From NCBI GenBank assembly GCA_036490515.1, contig DASXDU010000019.1:1-64000 (forward strand): 64,000 bases of DNA, in the 5' to 3' direction. Position 1 is the first letter of the stretch. The number at the start of each line of letters is the position of its first letter. A model generated the notes under the pieces. That model worked only from the letters and a program-made list of their open reading frames with translations, did no database searches and was not told where the DNA came from. The position numbers were made by a program, and so were the translations under genes. The DNA comes from Palsa-1150 sp036490515. GTDB lineage: Bacteria; Myxococcota_A; Polyangia; Polyangiales; Polyangiaceae. Positions 18,959 to 27,983 of this stretch are shown in pieces.

Positions 18959-21900
18959 CAGTGCTCGGTCCCGTCTCGCACGATCTGGTAGAACTGCTCG
19001 AGGCCGCGCTCGGGGTCCAGCAGGAACTCCGACAGCTCGTTGGCCATGTTCGCGTAGTCGCCGCCGAGGAGCTTCGTCGTCGCGCCGGGCGACGCGCGGT
19101 TCACGTCGGCGATGGCGTCGATGATCACCTCGAGCGGCGTCTCGGTCGGCTGCCCGTTCGTGCCCGTCATCGGCGTCACGAGGTTCGCGAGCGCGATGTC
19201 GAGGACGCCGTCGGGGTCGAGCTCACGCGCGCAGATCTCGTTTCCGTTCGCGTCGTACGCCTTGCCGGCGACGCGCGCGAGGAGCGCGGTCGTCGCGTCG
19301 AGGACGCCGCGCTGCACGGTCCCCTGCGCGCTCGTCGTGGTGGGCACCGCGGCGGCGGCCATCACGTGGTAGAACGGCACGAGGTTCGCGTCGTCGCGCA
19401 GGACCTGCATCATGTCGTCGCTCGTGGCGAGGAGCTCGGCGAGCGCGTCGTTGTTCGAGGCCGAGTTCACGAGGTACGAGAGGAGCTTCTCCGTCTCGGT
19501 GCGCCCCGCGTCGTCGGTCCGGATGGCGTCCATCAGGTCCATCGTGCCCGCGAACGTCGGCCCGCCGAGCGTCGTGCTCGCGTTCGTCCAGAGGTCCGTC
19601 CGCGCCCACGGGCACGTCGCCGAGCCGGGCGGGCAGTGCGCCCAGAGCTGCGAGCGGAGTGCGCCGACGAGCACGGGGAGGATCTTCGGGAGCGAGGGAT
19701 CGACGAACTGCTGCGTCGTCGTGTTCTCGCCGCTGACCGACAGGAACTGGTCGACGAGCTGCGAGCGGGCGAGCTTCCACTGCGCCTGGCGGCCCGTGTC
19801 CTTCGGGTTCGCCTGCGCGTACGCGGCGAACGCGGCGTCGATCTCGTCGAGCGTCTCGAGCACGAGGTAGAGCGGCGTCACCTGGGGGTTCGTCGTCCCG
19901 TCGTTGCGCTTCGACGTCACGTTCCCCTGGCGGTCCTTCAGGCCGAGCGCCTTGGCGTGCGCGGGGTTGATGAGCGCATCGGCGGCGGTGGCGAGCATGG
20001 TGACGCCGTCCACGCTGGCGCCGGGCTTGCTGCAGAGGCCCGTCTTCGGATCGGTCGCGGTGCAGGACGGCACGCTGATGCCCTCGAGGATCTTCACGAG
20101 GTCGTGCATCGCCGGCAGCATGTCCGACGAGAAGATCTGCGCGAGGAGCGGCTCGTAGCTGTCCGCGCCGTCCTTCGTGCAGTTCACGGCGGGCTGGACC
20201 TGCAGCGTGCACTCGTTCGCCGTGCCCTGGCCCGACTGCCAGTGCTTGTTCAGCGCGTTCATGAGCGCGATGAAGAGGTCTTCCCGGTGGCGCGGCTTGT
20301 TCGTCGTCGGACTGTTGGCGACGGCGAAGGCCGACACGAGCGGCGTGATCGCGCTGAAGAAGCCCATGTCCTCCCAGACGAAGGTCGCGTCCTGGTCGCG
20401 CTGGAAGAGCCAGTCGCCGGTCGGGCACGCGCGCAGGCCGTGGACCTGCTTGTCGCTCGCGATGTCCGGCGCGTCGCTGCACGTCCCGCTCGTGGCGCAC
20501 GGGTCGGGGATGAGGCGCTCGGGGCAGATGCTCGAGCCGATCTGCGTGCCCTGGAGGTCGGTGAGGAAGTGGTTCGTGTTGTAGTTCTGCTGCCCCTGGT
20601 TCGGGCTGTCGCCGGCGAGGTCGAAGAAGACGAGGCGATCGAGCCAGCCGGGCTTCGGCCGGAAGGTCTGCGAGCCGGCCGTGTCCCAGAAGCCGGGCTG
20701 CGTGACGTCCGAGCCGTTGTACTTGTCGGTCGGGTTGCCGCTCCCGTCGGGCGCGAAGCCGATGTAGCTCGAGTTCTCGATGAGACCGACCGTCGCCGCG
20801 CCCAGGCCCCCGAGGCTGCCGTTCCGGATGAAGTCGTCGCGGAAGTAGAGGTTCGCGTTGCCGACGATCGAGTCGAGGTAGAAGGCGGCGAGGTCGTCGA
20901 TCTTGAAGACCTCGCACTCGCTGAACGTCTTCTGGCTGCCGTAGTTCGTGAGGAGCAGCCCGGCGATGAGGGCGTTGTTGTTCGCGCCGTAGGGGATGTC
21001 GATGTTCTCGCTGCCGATGATCGGGATCGACACGTTGAGGGCGTGGACGACGGCGTTCGACTTGTTGCACGCCGTGACGCCGTTCGTGTCGTAGATGGCC
21101 TGGAGAAACCGCTGCATCTCGCTGCGGTTGGCGCCCGTGTCGGCCTTCGTCCGGTCGACGGGCGTCGTCGGCTCGGCGGTGTTCTTCGTGTTGAAGTCGT
21201 ACGCCGGGCCGTTGAGGTCTCCGCGGTCGTACGAGATGCGGTCGAGGTCCGCCATGTACGTCGAGAAGGACTGCGAGAGCGGCAGGGACGCGTCGTCGCC
21301 GAGCGCGCGCATGACGTCGGCCAGCAGGCCCGGCTCCTGGTCGATCTGTACGGCGACGTCGATGACGTCGTCCCAGAGCGTCGACGCCGGGGGGATGCTC
21401 GCCGTGGTGTCCTGGTCGGCGAGCCCCTTCGAGTAGAGGCCGTCGCCCACGACGCGCGCGACGGCGTTCGGGTTCTTGGTCACGAGCGTCGACGCGAGGT
21501 CGAGCGTCGGGTCCATCGTCGGGTCGGCGAGCGTCTGCCCGATCGCGTAGAGGAGGTCGACTATGGGGGAGCTCGTCGTGTCGAAGGCGGCGTACTTCAC
21601 CGTCTCGCCGTCGGTGTACGTCTTCGTCGTCGAGGCGGAGCCCGCGCGCTTGCCCCAGAGCACGTACGCACCGGACAGGAAGTCCATCAGCGTCTCGTGG
21701 TCGTCGGCCTGCGTCGGATCGACGAGCGGGCCGAGGTTGCGCATGAGCGACGCCGTGTAGGTCTGGCTCGTGTCGATGTACTGGTAGACGAGCGCGCCGC
21801 CGGGAGCGTTCAGCGCGCGGCTGTACGTGTCGCGCGACGGCGTGTCGGGCGCGCCGATGGCGAAGAACGGCGAGGGCGCGGGCTGGCCGCCGGTCGTCGT

Positions 21901-23079
21901 GAAGAGGCCCGTCGTCGGGTCCACGTCGGGCAGGCCGTCGCCGTCGGCGTCGACGAAGGGCGCGGGGACCTTGCCGCCGACGAGCGGCACGACGGCGTAG
22001 CCGCGGCCGTCGCGCTGGGTGAGGTAGCGGCTCGTCCCTCCGCCGAACGCCGGGTCCTGCGCGTAGAGGAGCGCCTGGAGGAACTCGAGGTCGCCGCGCG
22101 GGCGGTCGAGCACCGAGACGCCCGTCGTGGGATCGCCGGCGCTCGTGAGGAGGGGAAGAGGAGCGTCGGCGGTGGTGTTGAGGAGCTCCGCGTGCGCGAC
22201 GGCCATGAGCTGCGTGAGCTGCGCGTAGGCCGCGCCGGGGACGGGGACGCGGTTGCCGTTCGCGTCGAGCTGCGGATCGAGCTGGTAGGGCTGCGAGTCG
22301 GCCGAGAGGAGCGCGAGGGTCGCGTTCGAGAAATCGCGCAGGCTCGGGTACGCGACCATGGGCCGCGCTGCGCCGAGCGCGATGTCGATCGGGCGGTAGC
22401 CGGACCGCGCGTCGAAGTGCGTCCACGCGGCCTGCGCGTCCGTCGCGGCCTTGAAGGCGGTCATGACGCGCGCGATCGACTCGGTCGACTGCGGGATGGT
22501 GCCGTCGTTGTAGAGGTCCTGGAAGCGGCCGAGGAGGTTCGCGAGCTCGGTGTGGAGCGGGCCTTCGCCGCCGGCCGCGGGCGGGTTGCACGACTTGGTG
22601 GGGTCGGCGTTGCCGACGTCCTTGATGGCGACGTTCTCGGCGGGCATCGTGAAGTCGAGCGCCGTGATGAGGTCCGTGCGGTGCTTCGCGAGCGTCTCGA
22701 TGCGCGCGACGCCGTACGTGCGGTCGGCCTGCTGCTGGGCCAGAGGGACGGGCGTACCGTCGACGTTGGGCTGGTTGTCGACGAGCGGCGGGAGCTTCGT
22801 CGTGTCGACGGTGCTCGTGTACGAGCCGTCGGCTGCCGCGTGGCAGATGCCCGCGTACGACGCGCCGGTGAGATCCTCGTGGAGGGACTGCGCGCCCACG
22901 CGGTCGCAGACGACGCCGAAGAGCTCCGCGCCGAGGGTGCCGCGCGGGGGCAGGGTGCGGGAGGTATCGAAGGTGTCGCTGCAGGCGGCCCCGAACGACG
23001 CGGTCGTCGCCGCGAGAACGAAGGGAGCGAACGAAGCGAACCTGCCCGACCGGCGCCCGGGGGTTGCGGGCGTTCTCAT
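18958..23079 (-). CDS. Very large unknown lipoprotein, 1373 aa
   Basis: The ATG at 23079 is preceded by a strong GAGGAGG; the open frame continues upstream but only this start gives a signal, with lipobox ASFGAAC. The remainder is soluble, Asp/Asn/Thr-rich and mostly helical, with calcium-loop-like stretches such as DADGDGLPDVD and scattered cysteine pairs. There are no membrane segments after the anchor. It ends in a TGATG overlap with the FadL-type gene. The pair suggests a periplasmic or surface partner of the channel. I recognise no named domain. Confidence 0.88.
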   Translation of the reverse strand: MRTPATPGRRSGRFASFAPFVLAATTASFGAACSDTFDTSRTLPPRGTLGAELFGVVCDRVGAQSLHEDLTGASYAGICHAAADGSYTSTVDTTKLPPLVDNQPNVDGTPVPLAQQQADRTYGVARIETLAKHRTDLITALDFTMPAENVAIKDVGNADPTKSCNPPAAGGEGPLHTELANLLGRFQDLYNDGTIPQSTESIARVMTAFKAATDAQAAWTHFDARSGYRPIDIALGAARPMVAYPSLRDFSNATLALLSADSQPYQLDPQLDANGNRVPVPGAAYAQLTQLMAVAHAELLNTTADAPLPLLTSAGDPTTGVSVLDRPRGDLEFLQALLYAQDPAFGGGTSRYLTQRDGRGYAVVPLVGGKVPAPFVDADGDGLPDVDPTTGLFTTTGGQPAPSPFFAIGAPDTPSRDTYSRALNAPGGALVYQYIDTSQTYTASLMRNLGPLVDPTQADDHETLMDFLSGAYVLWGKRAGSASTTKTYTDGETVKYAAFDTTSSPIVDLLYAIGQTLADPTMDPTLDLASTLVTKNPNAVARVVGDGLYSKGLADQDTTASIPPASTLWDDVIDVAVQIDQEPGLLADVMRALGDDASLPLSQSFSTYMADLDRISYDRGDLNGPAYDFNTKNTAEPTTPVDRTKADTGANRSEMQRFLQAIYDTNGVTACNKSNAVVHALNVSIPIIGSENIDIPYGANNNALIAGLLLTNYGSQKTFSECEVFKIDDLAAFYLDSIVGNANLYFRDDFIRNGSLGGLGAATVGLIENSSYIGFAPDGSGNPTDKYNGSDVTQPGFWDTAGSQTFRPKPGWLDRLVFFDLAGDSPNQGQQNYNTNHFLTDLQGTQIGSSICPERLIPDPCATSGTCSDAPDIASDKQVHGLRACPTGDWLFQRDQDATFVWEDMGFFSAITPLVSAFAVANSPTTNKPRHREDLFIALMNALNKHWQSGQGTANECTLQVQPAVNCTKDGADSYEPLLAQIFSSDMLPAMHDLVKILEGISVPSCTATDPKTGLCSKPGASVDGVTMLATAADALINPAHAKALGLKDRQGNVTSKRNDGTTNPQVTPLYLVLETLDEIDAAFAAYAQANPKDTGRQAQWKLARSQLVDQFLSVSGENTTTQQFVDPSLPKILPVLVGALRSQLWAHCPPGSATCPWARTDLWTNASTTLGGPTFAGTMDLMDAIRTDDAGRTETEKLLSYLVNSASNNDALAELLATSDDMMQVLRDDANLVPFYHVMAAAAVPTTTSAQGTVQRGVLDATTALLARVAGKAYDANGNEICARELDPDGVLDIALANLVTPMTGTNGQPTETPLEVIIDAIADVNRASPGATTKLLGGDYANMANELSEFLLDPERGLEQFYQIVRDGTEH

Positions 23080-23188
23080 GGAAAAGCCTCCTCGTACGGC
23101 GCTCACATACCACCTGAGCGAGCGGTAGAGTGTACCCAATGCACGCCGGACGCGCTTGCGGGAACCGCCCGGAAAGCCGATAGCTCGT

Positions 23189-23222
23189 ACGCGAGAACAC
23201 CATTCGCACGCGAGAACACCAT
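23189..23222 (+). promoter_or_regulatory. 15-bp direct repeat overlapping the glmU start
   Basis: ACGCGAGAACACCAT occurs at 23189-23203 and again at 23208-23222, where its last two bases are the first two of the glmU ATG. The period is 19 bp. It lies in the short divergent region between glmU and the large lipoprotein gene. It could be a regulatory repeat or a local duplication that created a new translation start region; there is no clear Shine-Dalgarno sequence. Confidence 0.4.
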
Positions 23223-24684
23223 GACGCCGACGACCGCCATCGTCCTCGCCGCGGGGCAGGGGACGCGCATGAAGAGCGCTCTCCCCAAGGTGATGCACGC
23301 AGTCTGCGGGCTCCCCATCGTGCACTTCGGTATCCAGGCGGCGCTCGACGCGGGGTGCGCCGAGGTGGTCGTCGTCGTGGGCCACGGGCGGGAAGCGGTC
23401 GAGGCATACGTCGCGCGCGCCTTCGCGGGCGCGAAGGATGCGTCGGGCGCGCCGCGCGTGCGGACGGCGGTGCAGGTGGAGCAGCGGGGAACGGGCGACG
23501 CGGCGCGTGCGGGGCTCGCGGCAGCGGGCGCCGGGGCCGAGCGCATCCTCGTGATGAACGGGGACGTGCCGCTTCTCCGCGGAGATGATCTTCGCCAGGT
23601 GCTCGCGGCGCTCGACGGTGTCACCCCCGCGTCCGCGTCCGCGCCTGCTCCCGCGCTCGCGCTCGCGCTCGCGACGTGCGTCGTCGCCGACCCGACCGGG
23701 TACGGGCGCGTGCTCCTCGAGGAGGGAAAGGTGGCGCTCGTACGGGAGCATCGCGATCTGCGCGACGAGACGGAGCGCGCGGTGCGCGAGATCAACGCGG
23801 GCATCTACGCCGCGGACGTGGCGCTCTTCCGCGAGGGCCTCGCGGCGCTCGCGCCGAACAACGCGCAGGGCGAGCTCTATTTGACCGACGTGGTCGCGTT
23901 CGCGGCCCGCGCGGGCAGGCGGATCACGACGGTGCGGCTGGGGGAGGAGGTGCTCGCCGGCGTGAACGACCGCGACCAGCTCGCCTCGGTGGACGGGACG
24001 ATGCAGGCGCGCCTCGTGCGGGCGTGGCGCACGGCCGGTGTGACGGTGCGCGACGGCGCGCGGATCGAGGCAGGCGTGCACCTCGAGCCGGACGTGACCG
24101 TGGAGAGCGGGGCGGTGCTGCGCGGCCGGACACGGGTGGGGCGCGGTTCCACGGTCGACGTCGGCTGCGTGCTGACGGACGTGGAGGTGGGCGAGGGGGT
24201 GACGCTCAAGCCGTACAGCGTGGCGACGGACGCGCGCATCGGCGAGGGCGCGCAGATCGGGCCGTTCGCGCACCTCCGGCCGCAGAGCGACGTGGGGCCC
24301 GAGGCGCACGTCGGCAACTTCGTCGAGACGAAGAAGACGCGCATGGGCCGCGGGGCCAAGGCGAACCACCTCGCGTACCTGGGCGACGGCGTCGTCGGCG
24401 CGGGCGCGAACGTCGGCGCGGGGACGATCTTCTGCAACTACGACGGCGTCAGGAAGCACACGACCACGATCGGCGAGGGCGCGTTCATCGGGAGCGACTC
24501 GCAGCTCGTCGCGCCGGTGACGGTCGGCGCGAACGCGTACGTGGGCACGGGCACGACGGTGACGCGCGACGTGCCGCCGGACGCGCTGGCGATCGGCCGC
24601 GCCCGGCAGGAGAACAAGGAAGGCTACGCCGCGAAGCTGCGCGCACGCCTGAAGGCGGCAGCGCCCACTGCGCCGAAGAAATGA
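23221..24684 (+). CDS. glmU: Bifunctional UDP-GlcNAc pyrophosphorylase / GlcN-1-P acetyltransferase
   Basis: The 487-residue enzyme makes UDP-N-acetylglucosamine for peptidoglycan and LPS. The uridyltransferase half starts with LAAGQGTRMKSALPK and contains GDVPLL and INAGIYA. The acetyltransferase half is a left-handed beta-helix with KPYSVATDARIGEGAQIGPF and CNYDGVRKH. An unusual Ala/Pro/Leu low-complexity insert (about residues 135-155) before DPTGYGRV is encoded by hexamer-like repeats at 23625-23675; it should sit on a surface loop. No close operon partner follows (86-bp gap). Confidence 0.95.
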   Translation: MTPTTAIVLAAGQGTRMKSALPKVMHAVCGLPIVHFGIQAALDAGCAEVVVVVGHGREAVEAYVARAFAGAKDASGAPRVRTAVQVEQRGTGDAARAGLAAAGAGAERILVMNGDVPLLRGDDLRQVLAALDGVTPASASAPAPALALALATCVVADPTGYGRVLLEEGKVALVREHRDLRDETERAVREINAGIYAADVALFREGLAALAPNNAQGELYLTDVVAFAARAGRRITTVRLGEEVLAGVNDRDQLASVDGTMQARLVRAWRTAGVTVRDGARIEAGVHLEPDVTVESGAVLRGRTRVGRGSTVDVGCVLTDVEVGEGVTLKPYSVATDARIGEGAQIGPFAHLRPQSDVGPEAHVGNFVETKKTRMGRGAKANHLAYLGDGVVGAGANVGAGTIFCNYDGVRKHTTTIGEGAFIGSDSQLVAPVTVGANAYVGTGTTVTRDVPPDALAIGRARQENKEGYAAKLRARLKAAAPTAPKK

Positions 24685-24770
24685 CGGGCATGCGTCGCGA
24701 GCACGAGCTCGACCGCTCGCCAGCCTGACGGCACGACCGCTGCAGTCGGTCCTTCGGAGAGGAGCAGGAC

Positions 24771-25334
24771 ATGCAGCCGATTCGTCGAACGAGCGGTGCG
24801 CTCGGGCTCGCGCTGGCCGTAGGCACGCTGGCGACCGGGGCTCTGGCGACCGCGTGCGGTGGAACCCACGCGGCCTCCAAGCCGCCAGCGACCGCGCAGG
24901 GCTCCGTGCAGGCGCAGCCGGCCACGCCGGAGGTGCCCGGCTCGCCGCTCGACGGTGCGCCCGGAGACCGCTCGGCGCAGGCCGGCGCGAGCGCGGACGA
25001 CGACGCCCAGCTGGTCATCGCGGCGGACGTCGTCGCGCGATGCCCGCTCCTCGGGCTCGTCCGGTCGCGCGTCGGCGACTTCGACCCCGACACGGTGTGG
25101 CTCATCGCGCTCGAGTCGATCGCCGACTGCATGAGCCGTCGCGGCCCCATGGCAGGCGACAACCTCGGCGTCTCTGGAGACGAAGACCACCGCCACGTCG
25201 TGCGCCGCGTCCTAGGCGCGCGCGGCGTCTCCCCGACGCGCGTCGTCGCACGGGCGGCTTCGCGGGCGGGCGCCGCCGAATGCCAGGGGGGCGCCCCCTG
25301 CAACAGGCGGATCGAGATCACGCTGGTCCCCTGA
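24771..25334 (+). CDS. OmpA-like lipoprotein, 187 aa
   Basis: The ATG follows GGAGAGGAGCAGG closely. The N-terminus is a lipoprotein signal with lipobox ATAC, then an Ala/Pro linker. The last 60 residues (HVVRRVLGARGVSPTRVVAR ... NRRIEITLVP) resemble the end of OmpA/Pal peptidoglycan-binding domains: the helix where strands re-enter, and the RRIEI strand. The first half of the OmpA motif is not obvious, so the domain may be diverged or truncated. A cell-wall tether role fits its place between glmU and murA. Confidence 0.75.
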   Translation: MQPIRRTSGALGLALAVGTLATGALATACGGTHAASKPPATAQGSVQAQPATPEVPGSPLDGAPGDRSAQAGASADDDAQLVIAADVVARCPLLGLVRSRVGDFDPDTVWLIALESIADCMSRRGPMAGDNLGVSGDEDHRHVVRRVLGARGVSPTRVVARAASRAGAAECQGGAPCNRRIEITLVP

Positions 25335-25358
25335 CCGGGGGGGAAGGCTCCTCCCGTC

Positions 25359-25388
25359 GAGCGTGACCCGCTGGAGCGTGACCGGCTG
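25359..25388. repeat. 15-bp tandem duplication
   Basis: GAGCGTGACCCGCTG is followed immediately by GAGCGTGACCGGCTG (one mismatch) in the 121-bp gap before murA. It could be part of its leader, but nothing shows a function. Confidence 0.6.
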
Positions 25389-25455
25389 CGGCCCCGTGCG
25401 GCCGGTTTGCGCCTCGGGCTTGGCCCTTCCGTGATTTTCAGGCACAAACCGGAGC

Positions 25456-26742
25456 ATGGACGCCATTCGCATCCGGGGCGGGGCCGGGCCGCTCCGCGGC
25501 AAGGTCCGCATCAGCGGCGCCAAGAACGCCGCCCTCCCCATCCTTTGTGCCACCCTGCTCTCCGACGGAGCGAGCCGCCTGCGCAACGTGCCCGCGCTGC
25601 GCGACATCGAGACGACCGCGGCCCTCTTGCGGTTCCTCGGCCGCGGCGTGAAGGTGGCCGCCCCCGAGGTCGGCGTCGAGGCCGGGACGGACGTGCGCCC
25701 GGAGGCGCCGTACGAGCTCGTGAAGCAGATGCGCGCGAGCGTCCTCGTCCTCGGGCCGCTCGTCGCGCGGTTCGGCCGGGCGAAGGTCTCGCTGCCCGGC
25801 GGCTGCCAGATCGGGGCGCGTCCCATCGACCAGCACCTCAAGGGGCTCGAGAGCCTGGGCTGCACCATCCGCCTCGAGCGCGGCTACGTCATCGCCGAGG
25901 GACCCAACGGCGGCGGGCGCCTGCGTGGCAACGAGGTCTACTTCGACATCCCGACGGTGACGGGCACCGAGAACCTGATGATGGCCGCCGCGCTGGCGAA
26001 GGGCCGCACGACGCTCCTCAACTGCGCCCGCGAGCCCGAGGTCGAGGAGCTCGGCCGCGTCCTCAACAAGATGGGCGCCGAGGTGGACGGCGCCGGGACG
26101 GACGTCATCCACATCAAGGGGTCCGACCGGGGCGAGCTCGCGCCGTTCGACCACGCCATCATCTCGGACCGCATCGAGGCCGGGACGTACATGGTCGCCG
26201 CTGCCATCGCCGAGGGGGGCGACGTCGTCCTCGAGGGCGCGGAGCTCTCGGACATGGAGGCGCTCGTCGTGAAGATGCGTGCGGCAGGCGTGGAGATCGC
26301 GAGCGAAGGGCACAGCGTCCGCGTGCGGCGCAGCGGCCCGCTCCGGGCCGTGAACGTCACGACGGCGCCGCACCCCGGCTTTCCGACCGACATGCAGGCC
26401 CAGTTCCTCGTTCTCATGAGCACGGCGAAGGGCGAGAGCATGATCAGCGAGACGATCTTCGAGAACCGGTTCATGCACGTGCCGGAGCTCGAGCGCATGG
26501 GCGCGACCATCGCGCTGCGCGGCAACACGGCGGTGGTGCAGGGAGTCGAGCGCCTCTACGGCGCGAGTGTCATGGCGACCGACCTTCGCGCGAGCGCCTC
26601 GCTCGTCATCGCGGGCCTCGTGGCGGAGGACGAGACGGAGGTCCGCCGCGTCTACCACATCGACCGCGGGTACGAGCGCATCGAGGAGAAGCTGCGCGGC
26701 CTGGGCGCGAAGATCGAGCGCGTCCGGGGCGCGGAGTCGTGA
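25456..26742 (+). CDS. murA: UDP-N-acetylglucosamine 1-carboxyvinyltransferase
   Basis: The 428-residue enzyme transfers enolpyruvate from PEP to UDP-GlcNAc, the first committed peptidoglycan step. The N-terminal GAKNAALPI and the catalytic cysteine in LPGGCQIGARP (Cys117) are present, so a normal fosfomycin-sensitive type is expected. A second EPSP-synthase-like lobe follows, including PTDMQAQF-type sequence. Its TGA overlaps the hisG GTG start (GTGA, 26739-26742). Confidence 0.96.
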   Translation: MDAIRIRGGAGPLRGKVRISGAKNAALPILCATLLSDGASRLRNVPALRDIETTAALLRFLGRGVKVAAPEVGVEAGTDVRPEAPYELVKQMRASVLVLGPLVARFGRAKVSLPGGCQIGARPIDQHLKGLESLGCTIRLERGYVIAEGPNGGGRLRGNEVYFDIPTVTGTENLMMAAALAKGRTTLLNCAREPEVEELGRVLNKMGAEVDGAGTDVIHIKGSDRGELAPFDHAIISDRIEAGTYMVAAAIAEGGDVVLEGAELSDMEALVVKMRAAGVEIASEGHSVRVRRSGPLRAVNVTTAPHPGFPTDMQAQFLVLMSTAKGESMISETIFENRFMHVPELERMGATIALRGNTAVVQGVERLYGASVMATDLRASASLVIAGLVAEDETEVRRVYHIDRGYERIEEKLRGLGAKIERVRGAES

Positions 26743-27362
26743 CGGACTGGCTGACCTTCGCGTTGCCGAAGGGGCGTGTCCTGCGTGCGGTCGCGCCCCT
26801 TCTCGCGCGCCTGGGCGTCGACGCGGGTGCGCTCCTCGCCGAGGACCGTACCCTCGTTCGCGAGGCCGCGGCCGCCGGGATGCGCTTTCTCCTGCTCAAG
26901 CCGGACGACGTCCCCACGTACGTCGAATACGGTGCCGCGGACCTGGGCGTGTGCGGGCGCGACGTCCTCCTCGAGCGGCCGAGCGCGATCTACCAGCCGC
27001 TCGATCTCGGCGTCGGCCTGTGCCGGATGGTCGTCGCCGGTCCCACGGGCAGGCCCGCACCCTCGGGCGTGCCCCGCATCGCCACCAAGTACCCGCGCGT
27101 CGCGGGGGAGCACTTTGCCCGGCACGGCGTGCAAGCGGACGTCGTCTACGTCGGCGGCTCCGTCGAGCTCGCCCCGCTCGTCGGACTCGCGGACCTGATC
27201 GTCGATCTCGTCGAGACGGGGACGACGCTCGCGCAGAACGGCCTCGAGGAACGCGAGGAGGTCGCCCGGATCTCGAGCGTCGTCGTGGTCAACCGCGCGG
27301 CATACAAGCTCCGCAACGAGGCGATGCGCCGGGTGATCGAGGGCCTGCGGCCCGCCGCCTGA
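26739..27362 (+). CDS. hisG: ATP phosphoribosyltransferase, short form
   Basis: The start is GTG overlapping the murA stop. The 207-residue length and lack of a C-terminal regulatory domain define the short HisG form, which normally needs HisZ for activity. Evidence includes FALPKGRVL, the VEYGAADLGVCGRDVL region and DLIVDLVETGTTLAQNGL, the PRPP-binding loop. It catalyses the first step of histidine biosynthesis. No hisZ is in the window, so it must be encoded elsewhere. Confidence 0.94.
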   Translation: MTDWLTFALPKGRVLRAVAPLLARLGVDAGALLAEDRTLVREAAAAGMRFLLLKPDDVPTYVEYGAADLGVCGRDVLLERPSAIYQPLDLGVGLCRMVVAGPTGRPAPSGVPRIATKYPRVAGEHFARHGVQADVVYVGGSVELAPLVGLADLIVDLVETGTTLAQNGLEEREEVARISSVVVVNRAAYKLRNEAMRRVIEGLRPAA

Positions 27363-27398
27363 CGGGCGTGCCGGGCCGCTCACCGCGTCGAGCGCGGC

Positions 27399-27965
27399 TC
27401 AGTGCGGCGGGTCGACTCCGCCCTCGGGGAGCGGCGGGGGGTCGAGGCGAACGAGGGGCCGCAGGCGCCTGAGCGTGGCGCGGCCGATGCCCTTCACCTT
27501 GAGGAGATCCTCGACGGCGTGGAAGCGCCCCCCCAGGCGCGTGCGAAGGGCGACGATGGCGTTCGCCCGCTTCTCGCCGACACCGGGGAGGCGCCGGAGA
27601 TCGTCGACGTTGGCGGTGTTGAGGAAGACCGGATCGTCGGCCGTGGCGGGGGCGCCGGAGGAGGGGGTGGGGCCGGGCGCGGGGGCGGGCGCGAGCGCGG
27701 GCGTGGGTACGAGCGCGAGCGCGGGGGCGGGCGTGAGCGCGGGCGTGGACGTGGGTGCAGCGCCGGGCACGGACGCGAGCGCGAGCGCGGACGCAGAGCC
27801 GGGCGCGGGAGAGGCGAGGGCGCCGGCGACGGCGGTCCTGCCGATGAACGCGAGGAGGAGCAGGCCCGCCGCCGCCAGGAGCGCACGCGTGATCGGCTTC
27901 GCGAACCGCGAGCCGACCACGCGTGACACCACCCACGACGACGCCTGCCGCACGGAGCGGAGCAT
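27399..27965 (-). CDS. ComEA-like helix-hairpin-helix protein
   Basis: The 188-residue protein has one transmembrane segment (LLAAAGLLLLAFIG, residues about 29-45), then a 65-residue Ala/Pro linker built from hexamer repeats (27660-27800). The C-terminal DNA-binding pair of HhH motifs includes LNTANVDDLRRLPGVGEKRA and LLKVKGIGRATLRRLRPL. ComEA proteins bind incoming DNA in the periplasm during natural transformation. The stretchy linker length may vary between strains. It follows a small gene by 18 bp in the same direction. Confidence 0.88.
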   Translation of the reverse strand: MLRSVRQASSWVVSRVVGSRFAKPITRALLAAAGLLLLAFIGRTAVAGALASPAPGSASALALASVPGAAPTSTPALTPAPALALVPTPALAPAPAPGPTPSSGAPATADDPVFLNTANVDDLRRLPGVGEKRANAIVALRTRLGGRFHAVEDLLKVKGIGRATLRRLRPLVRLDPPPLPEGGVDPPH

Positions 27966-27983
27966 GGCGCCGGTGTCTCCCCG

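Noticed and set aside
18949..23220. Very long plus-strand frame running into glmU and large antisense frames
   Set aside because: High GC content removes stop codons; the minus-strand lipoprotein and FadL-type genes have correct codon bias, signal peptide and ribosome-binding site.
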